From positions 1 to 64,000 of the forward strand of contig NZ_CAKMAA020000005.1 of assembly GCF_924101635.2 (NCBI RefSeq): 64,000 nucleotides of DNA, written 5' to 3'. The notes under the pieces were generated by a model. It saw only the letters and a list, made by a program, of their open reading frames with translations, did not search any database and was not told where the DNA came from. A program made the position numbers and the translations under genes. Positions within the stretch are counted from its first letter, which is position 1. Every line of letters begins with the position of its first letter. Of the stretch, positions 37,341-48,154 are shown piece after piece. This stretch comes from Candidatus Nitrotoga sp. HW29. Its GTDB lineage: Bacteria; Pseudomonadota; Gammaproteobacteria; Burkholderiales; Gallionellaceae.

Positions 37341-39092
37341 CTAGGCGGGGTTAGTCAATGCAAGCAACGCTTTGATTCCCACTGGCTCATCAGCCTTAGC
37401 AGGCACGACTGCAATACGTTGTGCACACTGTTGTTGCACTATTTGAAGATGTTCCCATTCCTGCTCGGCGCGCTTTGCCAGTAGTGGTGAGGTGTGCTGT
37501 GCCGCAGCCAGACTCTGATTGACGATCCATGCCCAAGGTTCGATCCCAGCACGCCGCAAATCCTCCTGCAAATTAGTGGCCTCCAGTACCGGCGTGGTTT
37601 CAGCCAAAGTCACAATGAGCACACGCGTGTGTGTTTGGTTTTGGAGATACATCATCGGTGTGGTGAAGTGCAGCGTTTTGTCCTTCAGATTGCGAGCAAC
37701 TTCATGGTGATAGGCTCCGGTAGCATCCAGGAGCAACAGTGTGTGCCCGGTCGGTGCGGTATCCATTACCACAAAAGCGTGATTGGCATCGTGGATAGAG
37801 CGTGAGAATGCCTGAAACACCGCGATCTCTTCGGTACAGGGTGAACGCAGGTCTTCTTCCAACAATGCACGTCCTTGCGTATCCAGATCCTTTCCTTTTG
37901 TTTCCAAGACATATTGACGATAGCGCTCAGATTCGACGTGCGGGTCAATGCAGCTCATTTTCAGGTTCTTTATTTCACCCTGCAACGTTGCTGTTAAATG
38001 AGCCGCCGGATCAGACGTGGTGAGCTCTACAGTGTGTCCACGAGCCGCCAATTCAACAGCAATCGCTGCCGCCAGTGTTGTTTTCCCTACACCACCTTTA
38101 CCCATTAGCATAATTAAGCCATGTTCGGCTTTCTCAAGCTCGTCGATCAAAATGGAAAGCTTGGGCAGCTCGACTTCATGTTGCGAAATTGCATTCGGAA
38201 CGTTGATTGGCTGGTCACTGATCAAGGCACGCAATGCTTTGACGCCTACCATGTTAAACGGCATCAACTTGCGCACATCCGATGTCAATTTGCTCAGCAC
38301 ATTGGGCATAGTATTAATGGCATTTTGTTCGCGTCGATAAATGGCTAACGCTACTGGATCGCTCGTTTCATTTGCGGGCATGCATCCGTTAACCACCAGA
38401 TATTGATGCGTTAGGCCAATATGCTCCAATTCTTTGCTGGTGCGCGCCGCTTCCAGCAAAGTGGATCGTTGCGCGCGCGCAACCAATACCAACCGTGTGC
38501 GGCGGAAATCTGCGAGTACCGCTACGGCATCGCTGTAGCGCTGACGCTGCTTTTCCAATCCGGCCAATGGCCCAAGGCAGGATGCACCATCTGGGTTGTT
38601 ATCCAGAAAGCCGCTCCATGCGCCAGGTAATTGCAGCAAACGAATGGTGTGGCCGGTGGGAGCGGTATCGAAAATAATATGGTCGAATGGCTCAATTAGA
38701 GCAGTATCTGTGAGCAATCCGGTGAATTCGTCAAATGCTGCGATTTCCGTCGTGCATGCACCAGAAAGCTGTTCTTCAATTCCTCTGATGACCGCTTCGG
38801 GCAGACTCCCTCGTACCGGCTCGACTATGCGATCTCGGTACGCTTGGGCCGCCGCCTGGGGGTCGATCTCCAATGCAGACAGCCCCTTCACTTCTGGAAT
38901 GGGGGTGATCTTGTTGCCAATACTGATGCCCAATACCTGACCAACATTGGACGCTGGATCGGTGCTCACCAGTAGTACGCGCTTGCCTTCGTCTGCTAGC
39001 CGCACTGCGGTAGAACATGCCAATGAAGTCTTGCCCACCCCACCCTTGCCGGTAAAAAATAGGAATTGAGGAACGTCTTTCAGCAATTTCAT
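37341..39092 (-). CDS. arsA: Arsenite-stimulated ATPase ArsA
   Basis: ArsA is the cytosolic ATPase that drives arsenite efflux. The 583-residue product has two homologous halves, each with a deviant Walker A (FTGKGGVGKTSLACS near residue 15 and GKGGVGKTTLAAAIA near residue 333) and a DTAPTGHT signature. Cysteines of the metalloid site are present (GACTTEIAAFDEF, GASCLGPL, RSPCTEEIAVFQAF). It follows arsD, its metallochaperone. Confidence 0.96.
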   Translation of the reverse strand: MKLLKDVPQFLFFTGKGGVGKTSLACSTAVRLADEGKRVLLVSTDPASNVGQVLGISIGNKITPIPEVKGLSALEIDPQAAAQAYRDRIVEPVRGSLPEAVIRGIEEQLSGACTTEIAAFDEFTGLLTDTALIEPFDHIIFDTAPTGHTIRLLQLPGAWSGFLDNNPDGASCLGPLAGLEKQRQRYSDAVAVLADFRRTRLVLVARAQRSTLLEAARTSKELEHIGLTHQYLVVNGCMPANETSDPVALAIYRREQNAINTMPNVLSKLTSDVRKLMPFNMVGVKALRALISDQPINVPNAISQHEVELPKLSILIDELEKAEHGLIMLMGKGGVGKTTLAAAIAVELAARGHTVELTTSDPAAHLTATLQGEIKNLKMSCIDPHVESERYRQYVLETKGKDLDTQGRALLEEDLRSPCTEEIAVFQAFSRSIHDANHAFVVMDTAPTGHTLLLLDATGAYHHEVARNLKDKTLHFTTPMMYLQNQTHTRVLIVTLAETTPVLEATNLQEDLRRAGIEPWAWIVNQSLAAAQHTSPLLAKRAEQEWEHLQIVQQQCAQRIAVVPAKADEPVGIKALLALTNPA

Positions 39093-39111
39093 AGTATCTA
39101 ACCTGTGCTCT

Positions 39112-39486
39112 TTAACAGCACTTGCTGCCAGAACCGCATGCCTCCGCTTTCACGTCAGAAACGGCTCTTTCATCCAAAGCACTGGATATACCCGCGAAAC
39201 GCGCTAATTCCTTACGTCCTGGGTAGCGTCCTGCTAAAGCAATTTCCCCATCCACCAACACTAGTGGCAATCCCTCCATCCCTGATCGTTCCAGAAAAGA
39301 TTTCACTATTGAATTTTCAGCAAAAGCCATGGGTTGCTGAGCGAGATTGAATCGCTCTATCAGTCCTCCTGCGCGCTTCAGCCAATCCACATCGGCGCTG
39401 AAATCTACCAATGCTTGATCAACCTCTGTCCCACATACACCTGTGCTACAACACAGGGCTGGATCAAAAACTTGTAGCTTGCTCAT
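39112..39486 (-). CDS. arsD: Arsenite metallochaperone ArsD
   Basis: ArsD binds arsenite and passes it to ArsA. The 124-residue product has the vicinal pair and third cysteine (DPALCCSTGVCGTEVDQ) needed for chaperone activity and a C-terminal CGSGSKCC. The start at 39486 has an AAGGAGAA ribosome site; an upstream in-frame ATG would overlap arsC. Confidence 0.95.
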   Translation of the reverse strand: MSKLQVFDPALCCSTGVCGTEVDQALVDFSADVDWLKRAGGLIERFNLAQQPMAFAENSIVKSFLERSGMEGLPLVLVDGEIALAGRYPGRKELARFAGISSALDERAVSDVKAEACGSGSKCC

Positions 39487-39496
39487 TCCATTCTCC

Positions 39497-39997
39497 TTAA
39501 TCCTTAATGCGACCGATTTCGGCAAGTTTTTCTTTCAAAGTAAGTTTGTCCAATTGTTCGATCGGCAAACTCATAAATAACTGAATGCGACGCGACAATT
39601 GGGTGTATGCAATTTTGAACGCAGCACGTTTGGCGTTATCATCCCCCTCTACATGCGCCGGGTCTGGAATCCCCCAGTGTGCAGTGGCAGGTTTCCCTGG
39701 CCAGATCGGGCAAGTTTCTCCCGCTGCGTTGTCACACACTGTAAAGATGAAATCGATATCAGGAGCACCGGGCGCGGCAAACTCTTCCCAGCTTTTGCTG
39801 CGTAGTCCTTCAATGCTGAGTCCAGTTTCCTGTAACAGCTCAAGCGCGAACGGATTGACGCGTCCGACAGGTTTACTACCAGCGCTGTGTGCAATAAACT
39901 TCCCCTTTCCCAATACATTGAAAAGTACTTCACCCAAGATGCTGCGTGCCGAGTTACCGGTACACAGCACCAACACGTTATATTTCTTTTCAGTCAT
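39497..39997 (-). CDS. arsC: Arsenate reductase ArsC (low-molecular-weight phosphatase fold)
   Basis: ArsC reduces arsenate to arsenite. The 166-residue product has the CX5R loop (VLCTGNSARS) and two further cysteines (FTVCDNAAGETCPIW) in the positions used for the disulfide relay of thioredoxin-coupled enzymes. The start at 39997 leaves a 20-base gap to arsR with a GGAGAGAC site. Length is normal. Confidence 0.95.
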   Translation of the reverse strand: MTEKKYNVLVLCTGNSARSILGEVLFNVLGKGKFIAHSAGSKPVGRVNPFALELLQETGLSIEGLRSKSWEEFAAPGAPDIDFIFTVCDNAAGETCPIWPGKPATAHWGIPDPAHVEGDDNAKRAAFKIAYTQLSRRIQLFMSLPIEQLDKLTLKEKLAEIGRIKD

Positions 39998-40017
39998 TCG
40001 TCTCTCCTTAGATATCT

Positions 40018-40341
40018 TCAACATTTCTTACTTGGCACCTTGCAGGCCTCTGCATTACCGCCGCAACAATTCTCCGTCAGGTATTCCACTATGCCATTCA
40101 TGACTTCAAAATTTGCCGCATAGTAGATAAAGCGCCCATCCTGTCGGCTTTCAATCAATTCTGCGTGACAAAGTGTCTTGAAGTGAAACGACAGTGTGGC
40201 GGGGGACACCTTCAATTTCTCTGCTACTTGTCCCGCCGCTATTCCTTCTGGCCCAATGGCCACCAGGAGATGGTAGATCGCCAAACGGGTAGGTTGCGCC
40301 AGTGCCGCTAATGCCTTTACCACTTGAGCTGGTTTCATCAT
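40018..40341 (-). CDS. arsR: Arsenic-responsive repressor ArsR
   Basis: ArsR represses the operon until arsenite binds. The 107-residue product has a winged helix (VSPATLSFHFKTLCHAELI) and a C-terminal cysteine cluster (C92, C93, C100 and C107). This layout resembles ArsR proteins that bind arsenite at the C-terminus, not in the DNA-binding helix. It is the first gene of arsR-C-D-A-acr3. Confidence 0.94.
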   Translation of the reverse strand: MMKPAQVVKALAALAQPTRLAIYHLLVAIGPEGIAAGQVAEKLKVSPATLSFHFKTLCHAELIESRQDGRFIYYAANFEVMNGIVEYLTENCCGGNAEACKVPSKKC

Positions 40342-40352
40342 TCTATAATTCC

Positions 40353-40365
40353 ATTGTTAAACAAT
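40353..40365 (-). promoter_or_regulatory. Probable ArsR operator
   Basis: Perfect inverted repeat ATTGTT-A-AACAAT 12 bases upstream of arsR, in an AT-rich promoter-like stretch. Confidence 0.6.
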
Positions 40366-40469
40366 TATCAAAATGATATTTGCAATTAAAACAGAAATTC
40401 GTGGGTCATTCAACTCCTATTAACATAATGCTCTACCTTAAAATTGAAACTAATCATCTGTTATAGGCG

Positions 40470-40511
40470 AGCTTGAGTGAAAACTAATTACAGTCAGTTT
40501 TCTCTCAAGCT
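40470..40511. terminator. Strong hairpin between ars and cus blocks
   Basis: Sixteen-base arms (AGCTTGAGTGAAAACT and AGTTTTCTCTCAAGCT) with one mismatch and a ten-base loop. It may be a terminator or a leftover end of an older insertion. The surrounding 40366-40944 has no gene I can support. Confidence 0.55.
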
Positions 40512-40772
40512 TTCTTAGATTGCCAAGTATAGAGCGCTGATTAAATGGATAAGCCAGTTATTAGAATGCGTTGACCTGTTCATGCCATTCATCAAAAATA
40601 TGCCCACTCAAGATCGTCCCGCAATGGAGTAGTTTATTATAGTCTGCAAGTGGATCCGATAATTGGGTGAACAGATAGACAGCGTAGCGGGCAACATGAA
40701 GGCCTGTATCAGTTTACTTATCTACAGTTTGATGTGGCATGGTGGCGGCAAAATGAAATTGCGAGCTTGGGT

Positions 40773-40788
40773 GGGGGCTCTAGCCCCC
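40773..40788. terminator. Short GC-rich hairpin
   Basis: GGGGGC-TCTA-GCCCCC. It lacks a clear T-run, so a terminator role is only possible. Confidence 0.35.
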
Positions 40789-40944
40789 TATGTAGGTACA
40801 TACACGGACTTATGAGTCACGGGTGGAAATTAAAATAGAACATTGCAATTTCATACCGGTTCCTAGGCGGTCGTGCTGCTGTGTTATACGATGCGCCGCC
40901 AAGTTATCTACTGTCATTGCTATATATAGGCGTTTTGAAGGATG

Positions 40945-41107
40945 GATGATGGCGGATTGTTGCAACGACAAAGCTGACCAAATAGAGTCACTTCGTGATC
41001 GCCAACGCTCAACACTTGAACTACAGCTCCACAGTCTCGCCTGCCAGTCTGAGGAGCACTGCTGCCACAAAAGCATTGCAGTTTTTACTCCCATCAGGCA
41101 GAGATGA
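40945..41107 (+). pseudogene. Possible remnant of a cation diffusion facilitator gene
   Basis: The frame starts MMADCCNDKADQIESLRDRQ, which resembles the cysteine-rich start of cation transporters often linked to metal operons. After about 27 codons the sequence no longer matches and soon stops. It may be the 5' remnant of a transporter cut away at the boundary between ars and cus. A free small Cys-rich protein is an alternative. Confidence 0.35.
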
Positions 41108-41139
41108 TGCTTAACTCAAAAAAGTGCATTTTTAATCAT

Positions 41140-41499
41140 TTATTTAACAGAGGTTACAATGTAAATATTGTCTTGTTTTATGAACTCGAAGTTGATTTTT
41201 TTGTCGATGGAAATTTTGTCGAAAAGCCCTTTGTCTTTCACAACGAAGTTCATTGTCATTACAGGCCATCCCAAACTTTTGACAGGTCCATGCGCTAGCG
41301 TCACAGAACCCTTCGACGAATCGACTGCCTTCACCACTCCAGCTGCCTTGTGGGTTATTAACTTAGGGAGCGCGACTTGGCCCTTTTTATCCACCTTCAT
41401 ATCTTGCATATCCATATCTTTCATGCCACCAGATTGAGCGATGGCAAGGCTGGATGCGGACAAGACGAGGATCAGGGGTAGAGTTGTGATAAGTTTCAT
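41140..41499 (-). CDS. cusF: Periplasmic copper/silver-binding protein CusF
   Basis: CusF binds Cu(I) or Ag(I) in the periplasm and delivers it to the CusCBA pump. The 119-residue product has a signal peptide (about residues 1-22), a Met/Asp-rich linker and the CusF domain with the ligand pattern AHGPVKSLGWPVMTMNF (His, Trp and two Met). An AAGGAAAT ribosome site precedes the start. It follows cusA by 60 bases. Confidence 0.93.
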   Translation of the reverse strand: MKLITTLPLILVLSASSLAIAQSGGMKDMDMQDMKVDKKGQVALPKLITHKAAGVVKAVDSSKGSVTLAHGPVKSLGWPVMTMNFVVKDKGLFDKISIDKKINFEFIKQDNIYIVTSVK

Positions 41500-41559
41500 G
41501 ATGATTTCCTTCGTTGGTTTAAGATGAGTGGGTAAAAACTTATTTATCGTGTCACAGCT

Positions 41560-44500
41560 TCATAAAATTTGTCTCTCAATTGGCGACGCCATGCTTTCGG
41601 CGCAAGTCTGACGCCGTCGCAACAACAGATACACAGCAGGTACCACAAACATCGATAGCAGCGGCGCAGTAATCATCCCACCGACCATCGGTGCCGCGAT
41701 GCGTTGCATGACTTCCGACCCCGTACCCGTGCCAGTCATGATCGGCACCAGACCGGCGATGATGACCGCCACCGTCATTGCTTTCGGTCGCACCCGCAGT
41801 ACAGCACCTTCTCGGATCGCATCGAGCAGATCGCTCTCACTGGTTTTTCCATGTGCAATACGCGCTTCCCAGGATTGTTTCAGGTACAGCAGCATGATCA
41901 CACCAAACTCGGCCGATACCCCCGCCAGCGCAATGAAGCCAACACCACTTGCGACCGACAGATTGTGATCGAGGAGCCACAGCAGCCAGATGCCGCCAGC
42001 CAGTGCGAATGGCAGCGTCGCCATGATCAACGCAGCCTCATCGAATCGTTTGAACGTCAGATAGAGCAGCACGAAGATGATGAGCAATGTTGCTGGCACG
42101 ACGATTTTCAGTTTGGCAGTGGCGCGCTCCAAATATTCGAACTGCCCTGACCAGGCAATCGAATAACCGGCTGGTAACTTCACTTCCTTGTCGATCGCTT
42201 GCTGCATGTCGTGCACCACAGAGCTCAGATCGCGCCCGCGAATGTCGATATAGACCCAGCCCGACAGGCGCGCATTCTCGCTTTTCAGCATCGGCGGTCC
42301 GTCGTTGATACGGATCGCAGCCACATCACCCAAGCGGATCTGCGCACCGCGCTCGGTCAGCACCGGCAACTGGCGCAGCTTCTCGACCGAGTCGCGCACC
42401 TCGCGCGGATAGCGCACGTTGATCGGGAAGCGCTGCAGACCTTCGACCGTTTCGCCGATGTTGTCGCCACCGATCGCTGCCGATACGATGCTTTGCACAT
42501 CGGCGATGTTCAATCCGTAACGTGCGGCCGCGTCGCGATCAATGTTGATATCGACATAACGTCCGCCGTTGAGCCGCTCCGCCAGCACTGACGAGACGCC
42601 TGACACTTTTTTCACCACGCTTTCAACATCGGCTGTAATGCGGTCAATTTCCTGAAGGTTCATCCCTGCAACCTTGATTCCCACCGGACTCTTGATGCCG
42701 GTAGCCAGCATGTCGATGCGGTTGCGAATCGGCGGCACCCAGATGTTAGATAGTCCCGGTACCTTGACGGTGCGATCCAGTTCCTCGACCAGCTTGTCGG
42801 TGGTCATGCCGGCGCGCCACTGGTCACGTGGCTTGAACTGGATCGTGGTTTCGAACATCTCGAGCGGTGCGGGATCGGTTGCAGTTTCGGCACGGCCTGC
42901 CTTGCCGAACACGCTTTGTACTTCCGGTACGGTTTTAATCAATCGGTCCGTTTGCTGTAGCAATTCGGATACTTTACCTACCGACAAGCCGGGCAGCGCC
43001 GAAGGCATGTATAGGAGGTCGCCTTCATCCAATGGCGGCATGAATTCACCGCCCAGTTGCGACATTGGCCAGAATGTCACGACAGCAATTAGCCCCGCCG
43101 CCAGCAAGGTTGACTTCGGGAAACGCAGCACGCCTTCCAGGAGAGGACGATACAACGCGATCAGAAAGCGATTGAGCGGATTCTTGTGTTCGTCGGGAAT
43201 CTTGCCGCGAATTAGATACCCCATTAGCACCGGAATTAGCGTCACCGACAAGCCGGCGGCCGCTGCCATTGCATAGGTCTTGGTGAAGGCCAGCGGTGCG
43301 AACAGTCGCCCTTCCTGCGCTTCCAGCGTAAAAACCGGGATGAACGACAGGACAATGATCAACAACGAAAAGAACAAGGCGGGACCGACTTCGGCTGCCG
43401 CTTCGCCGATCACGTGCCAATGCTCATCGCCTGTCAATTTCTCGCCGGGATGCGCATGATTCCAGGCTTCAACATGCTTGTGGGCATTCTCGATCATCAC
43501 CACTGCCGCATCGACCATCGCGCCAATCGCAATCGCGATGCCTCCCAATGACATGATGTTGGCATTGATGCCTTGGTAATACATGACGAGGTACGCCACC
43601 AGGATACCCAGTGGCAGCGACACGATGGCTACTAACGCCGAACGAATATGAAACAGGAAGATCATGCAGACCAGTGCGACGACAATGAATTCTTCGATCA
43701 ACTTGTGTTTGAGATTGGTGACTGCGCGCTTGATTAGATTGGAGCGGTCGTAGACCGGGATGATCTCGACACTTGGCGGTAGACTCACTTTCAGCTTTTC
43801 CAGTTTGGTTTTCACCGCATCGATGGTTTCCAGCGCATTCTTGCCTGAGCGCATGATGATTACGCCGCCAGCAACTTCGCCTTCACCATTGAGTTCAGCA
43901 ATACCGCGCCGCATTTCCGGCCCCACCTGGATACGCGCGACGTCACCCAGCCGCACCGAGACACCGGCGTCGGTGGTCGATAACGGAATCTTGCGAAAAT
44001 CGTCGAGCGATTTCAGATAACCGGACGCGCGCACCATGTATTCGGCTTCGCCCAGTTCCAGCACTGAGCCGCCAGTTTCCTGATTGGCCTTCTGCACCGC
44101 CTCGATCACCTTGCCATGTGGGATGTTGTAGGCGCGCATCCTGTCTGGATTAAGCACGATCTGGTATTGGCGCACCATGCCGCCGATACTCGCAACTTCC
44201 GAAACGTTCGGCACTGCTTTCAGCTCGTACTTGAGAAACCAGTCCTGCAACGCCCGCAACTGCGATAGATCCATCCTGCCACTGCGATCAACCAGCGCAT
44301 ATTCATAGACCCAGCCGACGCCGGTGGCATCCGGCCCGAGTGCTGTTTTTGCTTGCGGTGGCAGGCGCGATTGCACCTGATTCAGATATTCGAGCACACG
44401 CGAGCGCGCCCAGTACGAGTCAGTGCCATCCTCGAACAGAATGTAGACGAACGAGTCCCCAAAAAATGAATAGCCACGCACTGTCTTTGCACCGGGTACT

Positions 44501-44724
44501 GACAGCATGGTGGTAGTAAGTAGATAAGTGACCTGATTTTCGACAATCTGCGGGGCTTGGCCCGGATAGCTGGTGCGGATGATGACTTGCACATCCGATA
44601 GGTCGGGAATTGCATCCACCGGCGTGCGCGACAGCGACCAGATGCCCCAGGCGGTGATCATCAGCGTTGCTAACAGTACCAGAAAGCGGTTGTCGATTGA
44701 CCAGCGGATCAGTTTAGCGATCAT
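41560..44724 (-). CDS. cusA: Heavy-metal RND efflux pump CusA
   Basis: CusA is the inner-membrane proton-driven pump of a tripartite copper/silver exporter. The 1054-residue product has the RND layout: an N-terminal helix, two large periplasmic loops and two six-helix bundles, with the HME-RND segments [20 protein letters not shown] and [17 protein letters not shown]. Its start overlaps the cusB stop by four bases. Cu/Ag specificity is inferred from the CusF partners. Confidence 0.95.
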   Translation of the reverse strand: MIAKLIRWSIDNRFLVLLATLMITAWGIWSLSRTPVDAIPDLSDVQVIIRTSYPGQAPQIVENQVTYLLTTTMLSVPGAKTVRGYSFFGDSFVYILFEDGTDSYWARSRVLEYLNQVQSRLPPQAKTALGPDATGVGWVYEYALVDRSGRMDLSQLRALQDWFLKYELKAVPNVSEVASIGGMVRQYQIVLNPDRMRAYNIPHGKVIEAVQKANQETGGSVLELGEAEYMVRASGYLKSLDDFRKIPLSTTDAGVSVRLGDVARIQVGPEMRRGIAELNGEGEVAGGVIIMRSGKNALETIDAVKTKLEKLKVSLPPSVEIIPVYDRSNLIKRAVTNLKHKLIEEFIVVALVCMIFLFHIRSALVAIVSLPLGILVAYLVMYYQGINANIMSLGGIAIAIGAMVDAAVVMIENAHKHVEAWNHAHPGEKLTGDEHWHVIGEAAAEVGPALFFSLLIIVLSFIPVFTLEAQEGRLFAPLAFTKTYAMAAAAGLSVTLIPVLMGYLIRGKIPDEHKNPLNRFLIALYRPLLEGVLRFPKSTLLAAGLIAVVTFWPMSQLGGEFMPPLDEGDLLYMPSALPGLSVGKVSELLQQTDRLIKTVPEVQSVFGKAGRAETATDPAPLEMFETTIQFKPRDQWRAGMTTDKLVEELDRTVKVPGLSNIWVPPIRNRIDMLATGIKSPVGIKVAGMNLQEIDRITADVESVVKKVSGVSSVLAERLNGGRYVDINIDRDAAARYGLNIADVQSIVSAAIGGDNIGETVEGLQRFPINVRYPREVRDSVEKLRQLPVLTERGAQIRLGDVAAIRINDGPPMLKSENARLSGWVYIDIRGRDLSSVVHDMQQAIDKEVKLPAGYSIAWSGQFEYLERATAKLKIVVPATLLIIFVLLYLTFKRFDEAALIMATLPFALAGGIWLLWLLDHNLSVASGVGFIALAGVSAEFGVIMLLYLKQSWEARIAHGKTSESDLLDAIREGAVLRVRPKAMTVAVIIAGLVPIMTGTGTGSEVMQRIAAPMVGGMITAPLLSMFVVPAVYLLLRRRQTCAESMASPIERQIL

Positions 44725-46331
44725 TTGGCGGCTCCAGCGGGTTTGGCCGGCATCTTCATTTCACCCTTCATCGCGCCATCCATCGCTTTATTTTTCATAT
44801 CGTGATGGGGCACGGCGGTAATCGGGGTTATTGTTGTAATCTCGAACATGCCGTCCTTGATCGGACGAATCTTGAAAGTGACGGCGTCTCCCACCGCAAC
44901 GTTCTTGGGCAAACCGGTCGCCGGCAACTTGAAGTTCATCGTCATCTCACCCCATTGCAAAGCGGGAATCGGGCCGTGGGAAATCGTGATGTCGTCGTTG
45001 TCAATACTCTCCACCTTGCCTTCGCCGCGATGCGTCGGCGCTGCAGCCTTGCTGCTTTCCGGTGTTGGCATGGCGCTCATGCGCGTCGTAGTACCCTTCA
45101 GGCTTGCTTCAGAATCGATCAGGAATTGGCCGGAAACGACAACTTTTTGTCCGACTTCCAATCCCTTTCTGATCTCTGTCTGGCTGTTCGTTTCAGTTCC
45201 AATTTCAACGTCTACCGTGACAAACTTGCCATCTCCTTGTGCCACCATCACCACGCTGCGTGTTCCGGTCTGGATCACCGCTTCCGTGGGCACGAGCAGC
45301 ACGTCTTCGCGAGTAGCAGACGTAAAATTGATAGTGGCAAACATGCCTGGCACAAGCTGGCCAGACGGATTGGCCAGTTCGACGCGCGCCTTCAGCGTAC
45401 GCGTGGCAGGATTAACTTCAGGCAGAATCGCACCGACCATGCCTTTGAATATGGTACCTGGCAATGAAGGCGTGCGCGCTTCAACGGCGTTGCCCGGTCG
45501 CACCTGCACGGAAAGGCTTTCCGGCACTTCGGCATTCACCCAAATAGTGCCAAGACCATTGATACGGAACAAGGAAGCACCAGCCATCACAGTCATGCCT
45601 TCGCGGATGGCGAGTTCAGTCACCACCCCGCCTATTGGCGCAGTAATGGTGAGACGAGGCTGCACCTTGCCCTTCGATTCCACCAGACGGATTTGTTCAT
45701 CAGTCATGCCCACCAGGCGCATGCGTTGACGTGCACCTCCGATCAGCGCATCTCCGCCGATTTCCTTCATGTGCCAGACCGTCAGGTACTCTTCCTGCGC
45801 CGCCACCCACTCGGGCACATACAGTTCGGCCAGAGCTTGACCCTTGTGCACCGGATCAAGCGGCGCCCGCACATACAGGCGTTCGACGAAACCGTTGCTA
45901 CGAGCTTGCACGAGCGCTACGTCGCGTTCATTATAGGCAACGCCACCCACGGCCACGATGGTCGAGGCCAGGCTGCCTTTGGTCACTTCGGCTGTACGTA
46001 TTCCTAAATTCTGCTGTACGCGAGGACTGATGGTGACTTTTCCTTCAGCGCCTGCGTCGTCCGCATAGACTGGCACCAATTGCATATCCATGAAAGGCGA
46101 CTTGCCCGGTTTGTCGAATTTTTGACCCGGGACCATCGGGTCATGCCAATGCAGCACTTTTTTATCGGAATTGCTGGCTTTCTGTCCACTGTCTCCTGAG
46201 GATTCAGTCGCGCTCGTCATCGAGGCGACTTTTTTCATACCCTGGTTCATGCCGACCCAATACAGACCATATCCAACTGCACAGAGGAAACCTGCCGCAG
46301 TGAGTGCGAAAAGGATGTTCTTGATTGTCAT
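44721..46331 (-). CDS. cusB: Periplasmic adaptor CusB with a fused CusF domain
   Basis: CusB links CusA to the outer-membrane channel. The 536-residue product has one membrane anchor, a metal-binding segment ([20 protein letters not shown]), the barrel-sandwich and hairpin domains and a C-terminal CusF-like domain (from about residue 440) with the ligands [19 protein letters not shown] CusF domain at this end is found in some CusB proteins. It overlaps cusA and cusC by ATGA junctions. Confidence 0.95.
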   Translation of the reverse strand: MTIKNILFALTAAGFLCAVGYGLYWVGMNQGMKKVASMTSATESSGDSGQKASNSDKKVLHWHDPMVPGQKFDKPGKSPFMDMQLVPVYADDAGAEGKVTISPRVQQNLGIRTAEVTKGSLASTIVAVGGVAYNERDVALVQARSNGFVERLYVRAPLDPVHKGQALAELYVPEWVAAQEEYLTVWHMKEIGGDALIGGARQRMRLVGMTDEQIRLVESKGKVQPRLTITAPIGGVVTELAIREGMTVMAGASLFRINGLGTIWVNAEVPESLSVQVRPGNAVEARTPSLPGTIFKGMVGAILPEVNPATRTLKARVELANPSGQLVPGMFATINFTSATREDVLLVPTEAVIQTGTRSVVMVAQGDGKFVTVDVEIGTETNSQTEIRKGLEVGQKVVVSGQFLIDSEASLKGTTTRMSAMPTPESSKAAAPTHRGEGKVESIDNDDITISHGPIPALQWGEMTMNFKLPATGLPKNVAVGDAVTFKIRPIKDGMFEITTITPITAVPHHDMKNKAMDGAMKGEMKMPAKPAGAAK

Positions 46332-47671
46332 TTCGTATCCTTATTCATGATCATCGCCGAGTGCGCAGCAAACCCATTCGTGGGAAATAAGAAATTGATT
46401 CCTGCCCACAATCGATCGGTGTCAGTTGCGAGTTGCAGTGCCTGGATGCGCACGTCGATTTCGTTGCGACGGGCCACAATTACGTCGGCAAGGCTGGCCT
46501 TGCCACCACGGTAGGCAGCTGTCGAAGCTTGCGTGCGTGCGTTTGCCAGAGGAATCAATTCGCGCTTGTAGCGGTCATGACGCTCGCGATTATTTTCCCA
46601 TTCGTTGATCATTGCGCGGGTCTCGGCAATATGTGCGCGCAGCATATCCTCTCGCTCGGCCTTCGCCTGTTCGACCAGCGCCAGCTTGGCTGATAGTTCC
46701 CGATCCTGGCGGTTCTTCTGATGCCACTGCAACGGAATCGAGACGCCGACAGAAATCATGTTGGAGAAAGAGGGGCCGCGCTGTTGGTACGCCAGTTCCA
46801 TGCTCCAGTCGGCTTTTCTGTTGGCTTGTGCGAGCTTCGCTTCCATCGCAGCGATTTCTTCCTGCTTGGTGAGCACGGCAATTTGTGGATGATGGGCAAG
46901 TTGGGTATCGAGCGTGGCTGGATCTACACGGAGGGTGTCTGTTGCAGGTTTGTCGGCCAAGGGCATGTCAGCGGTATCACCTATCCAGCGCGCCAGCATG
47001 GTCTTGGCATTGCGAACGCGGCGCTGTACTTCACTCGCCCGATCATCTAATGCAGCCAGCGCGCCACGAGCGGCGAAGATGTCGGCCAGATTGCCACGAC
47101 CCCCACGATACGCGCCTTCGGCTGCCTTTATTTCCAGCTTGGCTTGCCCACTTTGTTCTGCAATGGCGGCAGCCATCGCTTCCGCATAGTAACGGTCAAG
47201 CCAGGCCAGCGCGGTATCGCGTTCGATTGCAGCAGCCATTGCGGATTTCTCGGCAACGGTCTTTTCCGCTTCACGCTCGAAACGATCGGCACGCAATTGG
47301 CGCTTATCAGCGCGCGTGACTTCCTGCATCATGCCAATCCGGCGCATCGTCATGAAATCGTTCGTAAGACTGAAACGGTCCATGCCATTGAATGGCAGGT
47401 TGTCGATGCCAATCCTGAGAACAGGATCAGGCAATTGGCTGGCAGCAACCGCCAGGTCACGCGAAGCACCGACGCTGAAATCCTGCGCAGCGAGTTGACG
47501 CGAGTGCTCGATGGCGCGGCGCTGGGCCTCGGCCAGTGTAAGTGGGGTCTCAGCAGCGTAGACGTTGGCGAAAAACGCGAGCGTGCCTATCGATGTGGCT
47601 AAGCCGATTTTTTGGGAAAGTCGAAGAACCGAATTGCGCACCAGACAAAGCGCGGTAAACGAGGATGACAT
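46328..47671 (-). CDS. cusC: Outer-membrane channel protein of the cus system (TolC family)
   Basis: The 447-residue product is an outer membrane factor forming the exit channel. It has a signal-like N-terminus ending in FFANVYAAETPL and two long helical repeats rich in Ala, Gln and Arg. The start at 47671 is supported by a TGGAGG ribosome site; an upstream ATG lacks one. It lies first in the operon and overlaps cusB. Confidence 0.9.
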   Translation of the reverse strand: MSSSFTALCLVRNSVLRLSQKIGLATSIGTLAFFANVYAAETPLTLAEAQRRAIEHSRQLAAQDFSVGASRDLAVAASQLPDPVLRIGIDNLPFNGMDRFSLTNDFMTMRRIGMMQEVTRADKRQLRADRFEREAEKTVAEKSAMAAAIERDTALAWLDRYYAEAMAAAIAEQSGQAKLEIKAAEGAYRGGRGNLADIFAARGALAALDDRASEVQRRVRNAKTMLARWIGDTADMPLADKPATDTLRVDPATLDTQLAHHPQIAVLTKQEEIAAMEAKLAQANRKADWSMELAYQQRGPSFSNMISVGVSIPLQWHQKNRQDRELSAKLALVEQAKAEREDMLRAHIAETRAMINEWENNRERHDRYKRELIPLANARTQASTAAYRGGKASLADVIVARRNEIDVRIQALQLATDTDRLWAGINFLFPTNGFAAHSAMIMNKDTK

Positions 47672-47746
47672 AAAACCTCCAGATAGCAATGAACAACATC
47701 GTCCGCGCAAGACACGCGACGATGACTGACTAAGCGATCTGGAAAG

Positions 47747-48154
47747 TTAAATCTGGAAACAACAATTACGAATAGAGAGCGGGGGCGCTACGGTCCGCGT
47801 CAGTAGAAGGGAGTCGGGCTGTATGGCACTAGGGCTATATGCAACTTCAATATCATGGAGTACCAGCATTAGTGCTGTAGCGATGAATGGTTGAACATGC
47901 GGCAACTCAGGTTTATCAAGAGACTGGTTGCCCACTTGATCGTGCGCATGACATAGATTGGGTTGTTCCTTATCCATCCCCTCGCACCCAGGCATACTGT
48001 GTTTGTCATTATGTGACGACATCATGAGCGGTTCATTGAGATCACTGATCTTCAGGCTTGGACACGCGTAGCCCGCCACAGCAAGCTGCATAAACAGCAT
48101 GCTCAACAACGCAATGAACGCGGCAACGAAGCGGGATGAAGGGGATAGTTTCAT
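47747..48154 (-). CDS. Secreted Cys/His/Met-containing protein upstream of cusC
   Basis: The 135-residue product has a signal peptide (KLSPSSRFVAAFIALLSMLF) and a mature part with His/Met/Cys clusters (MMSSHNDKHSMPGCEGMD, then LCHAHDQ). I do not recognise a named family. Its place 75 bases upstream of cusC suggests a periplasmic metal-binding role. The start was moved from an upstream ATG because the signal peptide begins here. Confidence 0.65.
   Translation of the reverse strand: MKLSPSSRFVAAFIALLSMLFMQLAVAGYACPSLKISDLNEPLMMSSHNDKHSMPGCEGMDKEQPNLCHAHDQVGNQSLDKPELPHVQPFIATALMLVLHDIEVAYSPSAIQPDSLLLTRTVAPPLSIRNCCFQI

Noticed and set aside
41699-43276. Long plus-strand ORFs opposite cusA
   Set aside because: They are antisense shadows of a high-GC coding region with clear RND motifs on the minus strand.
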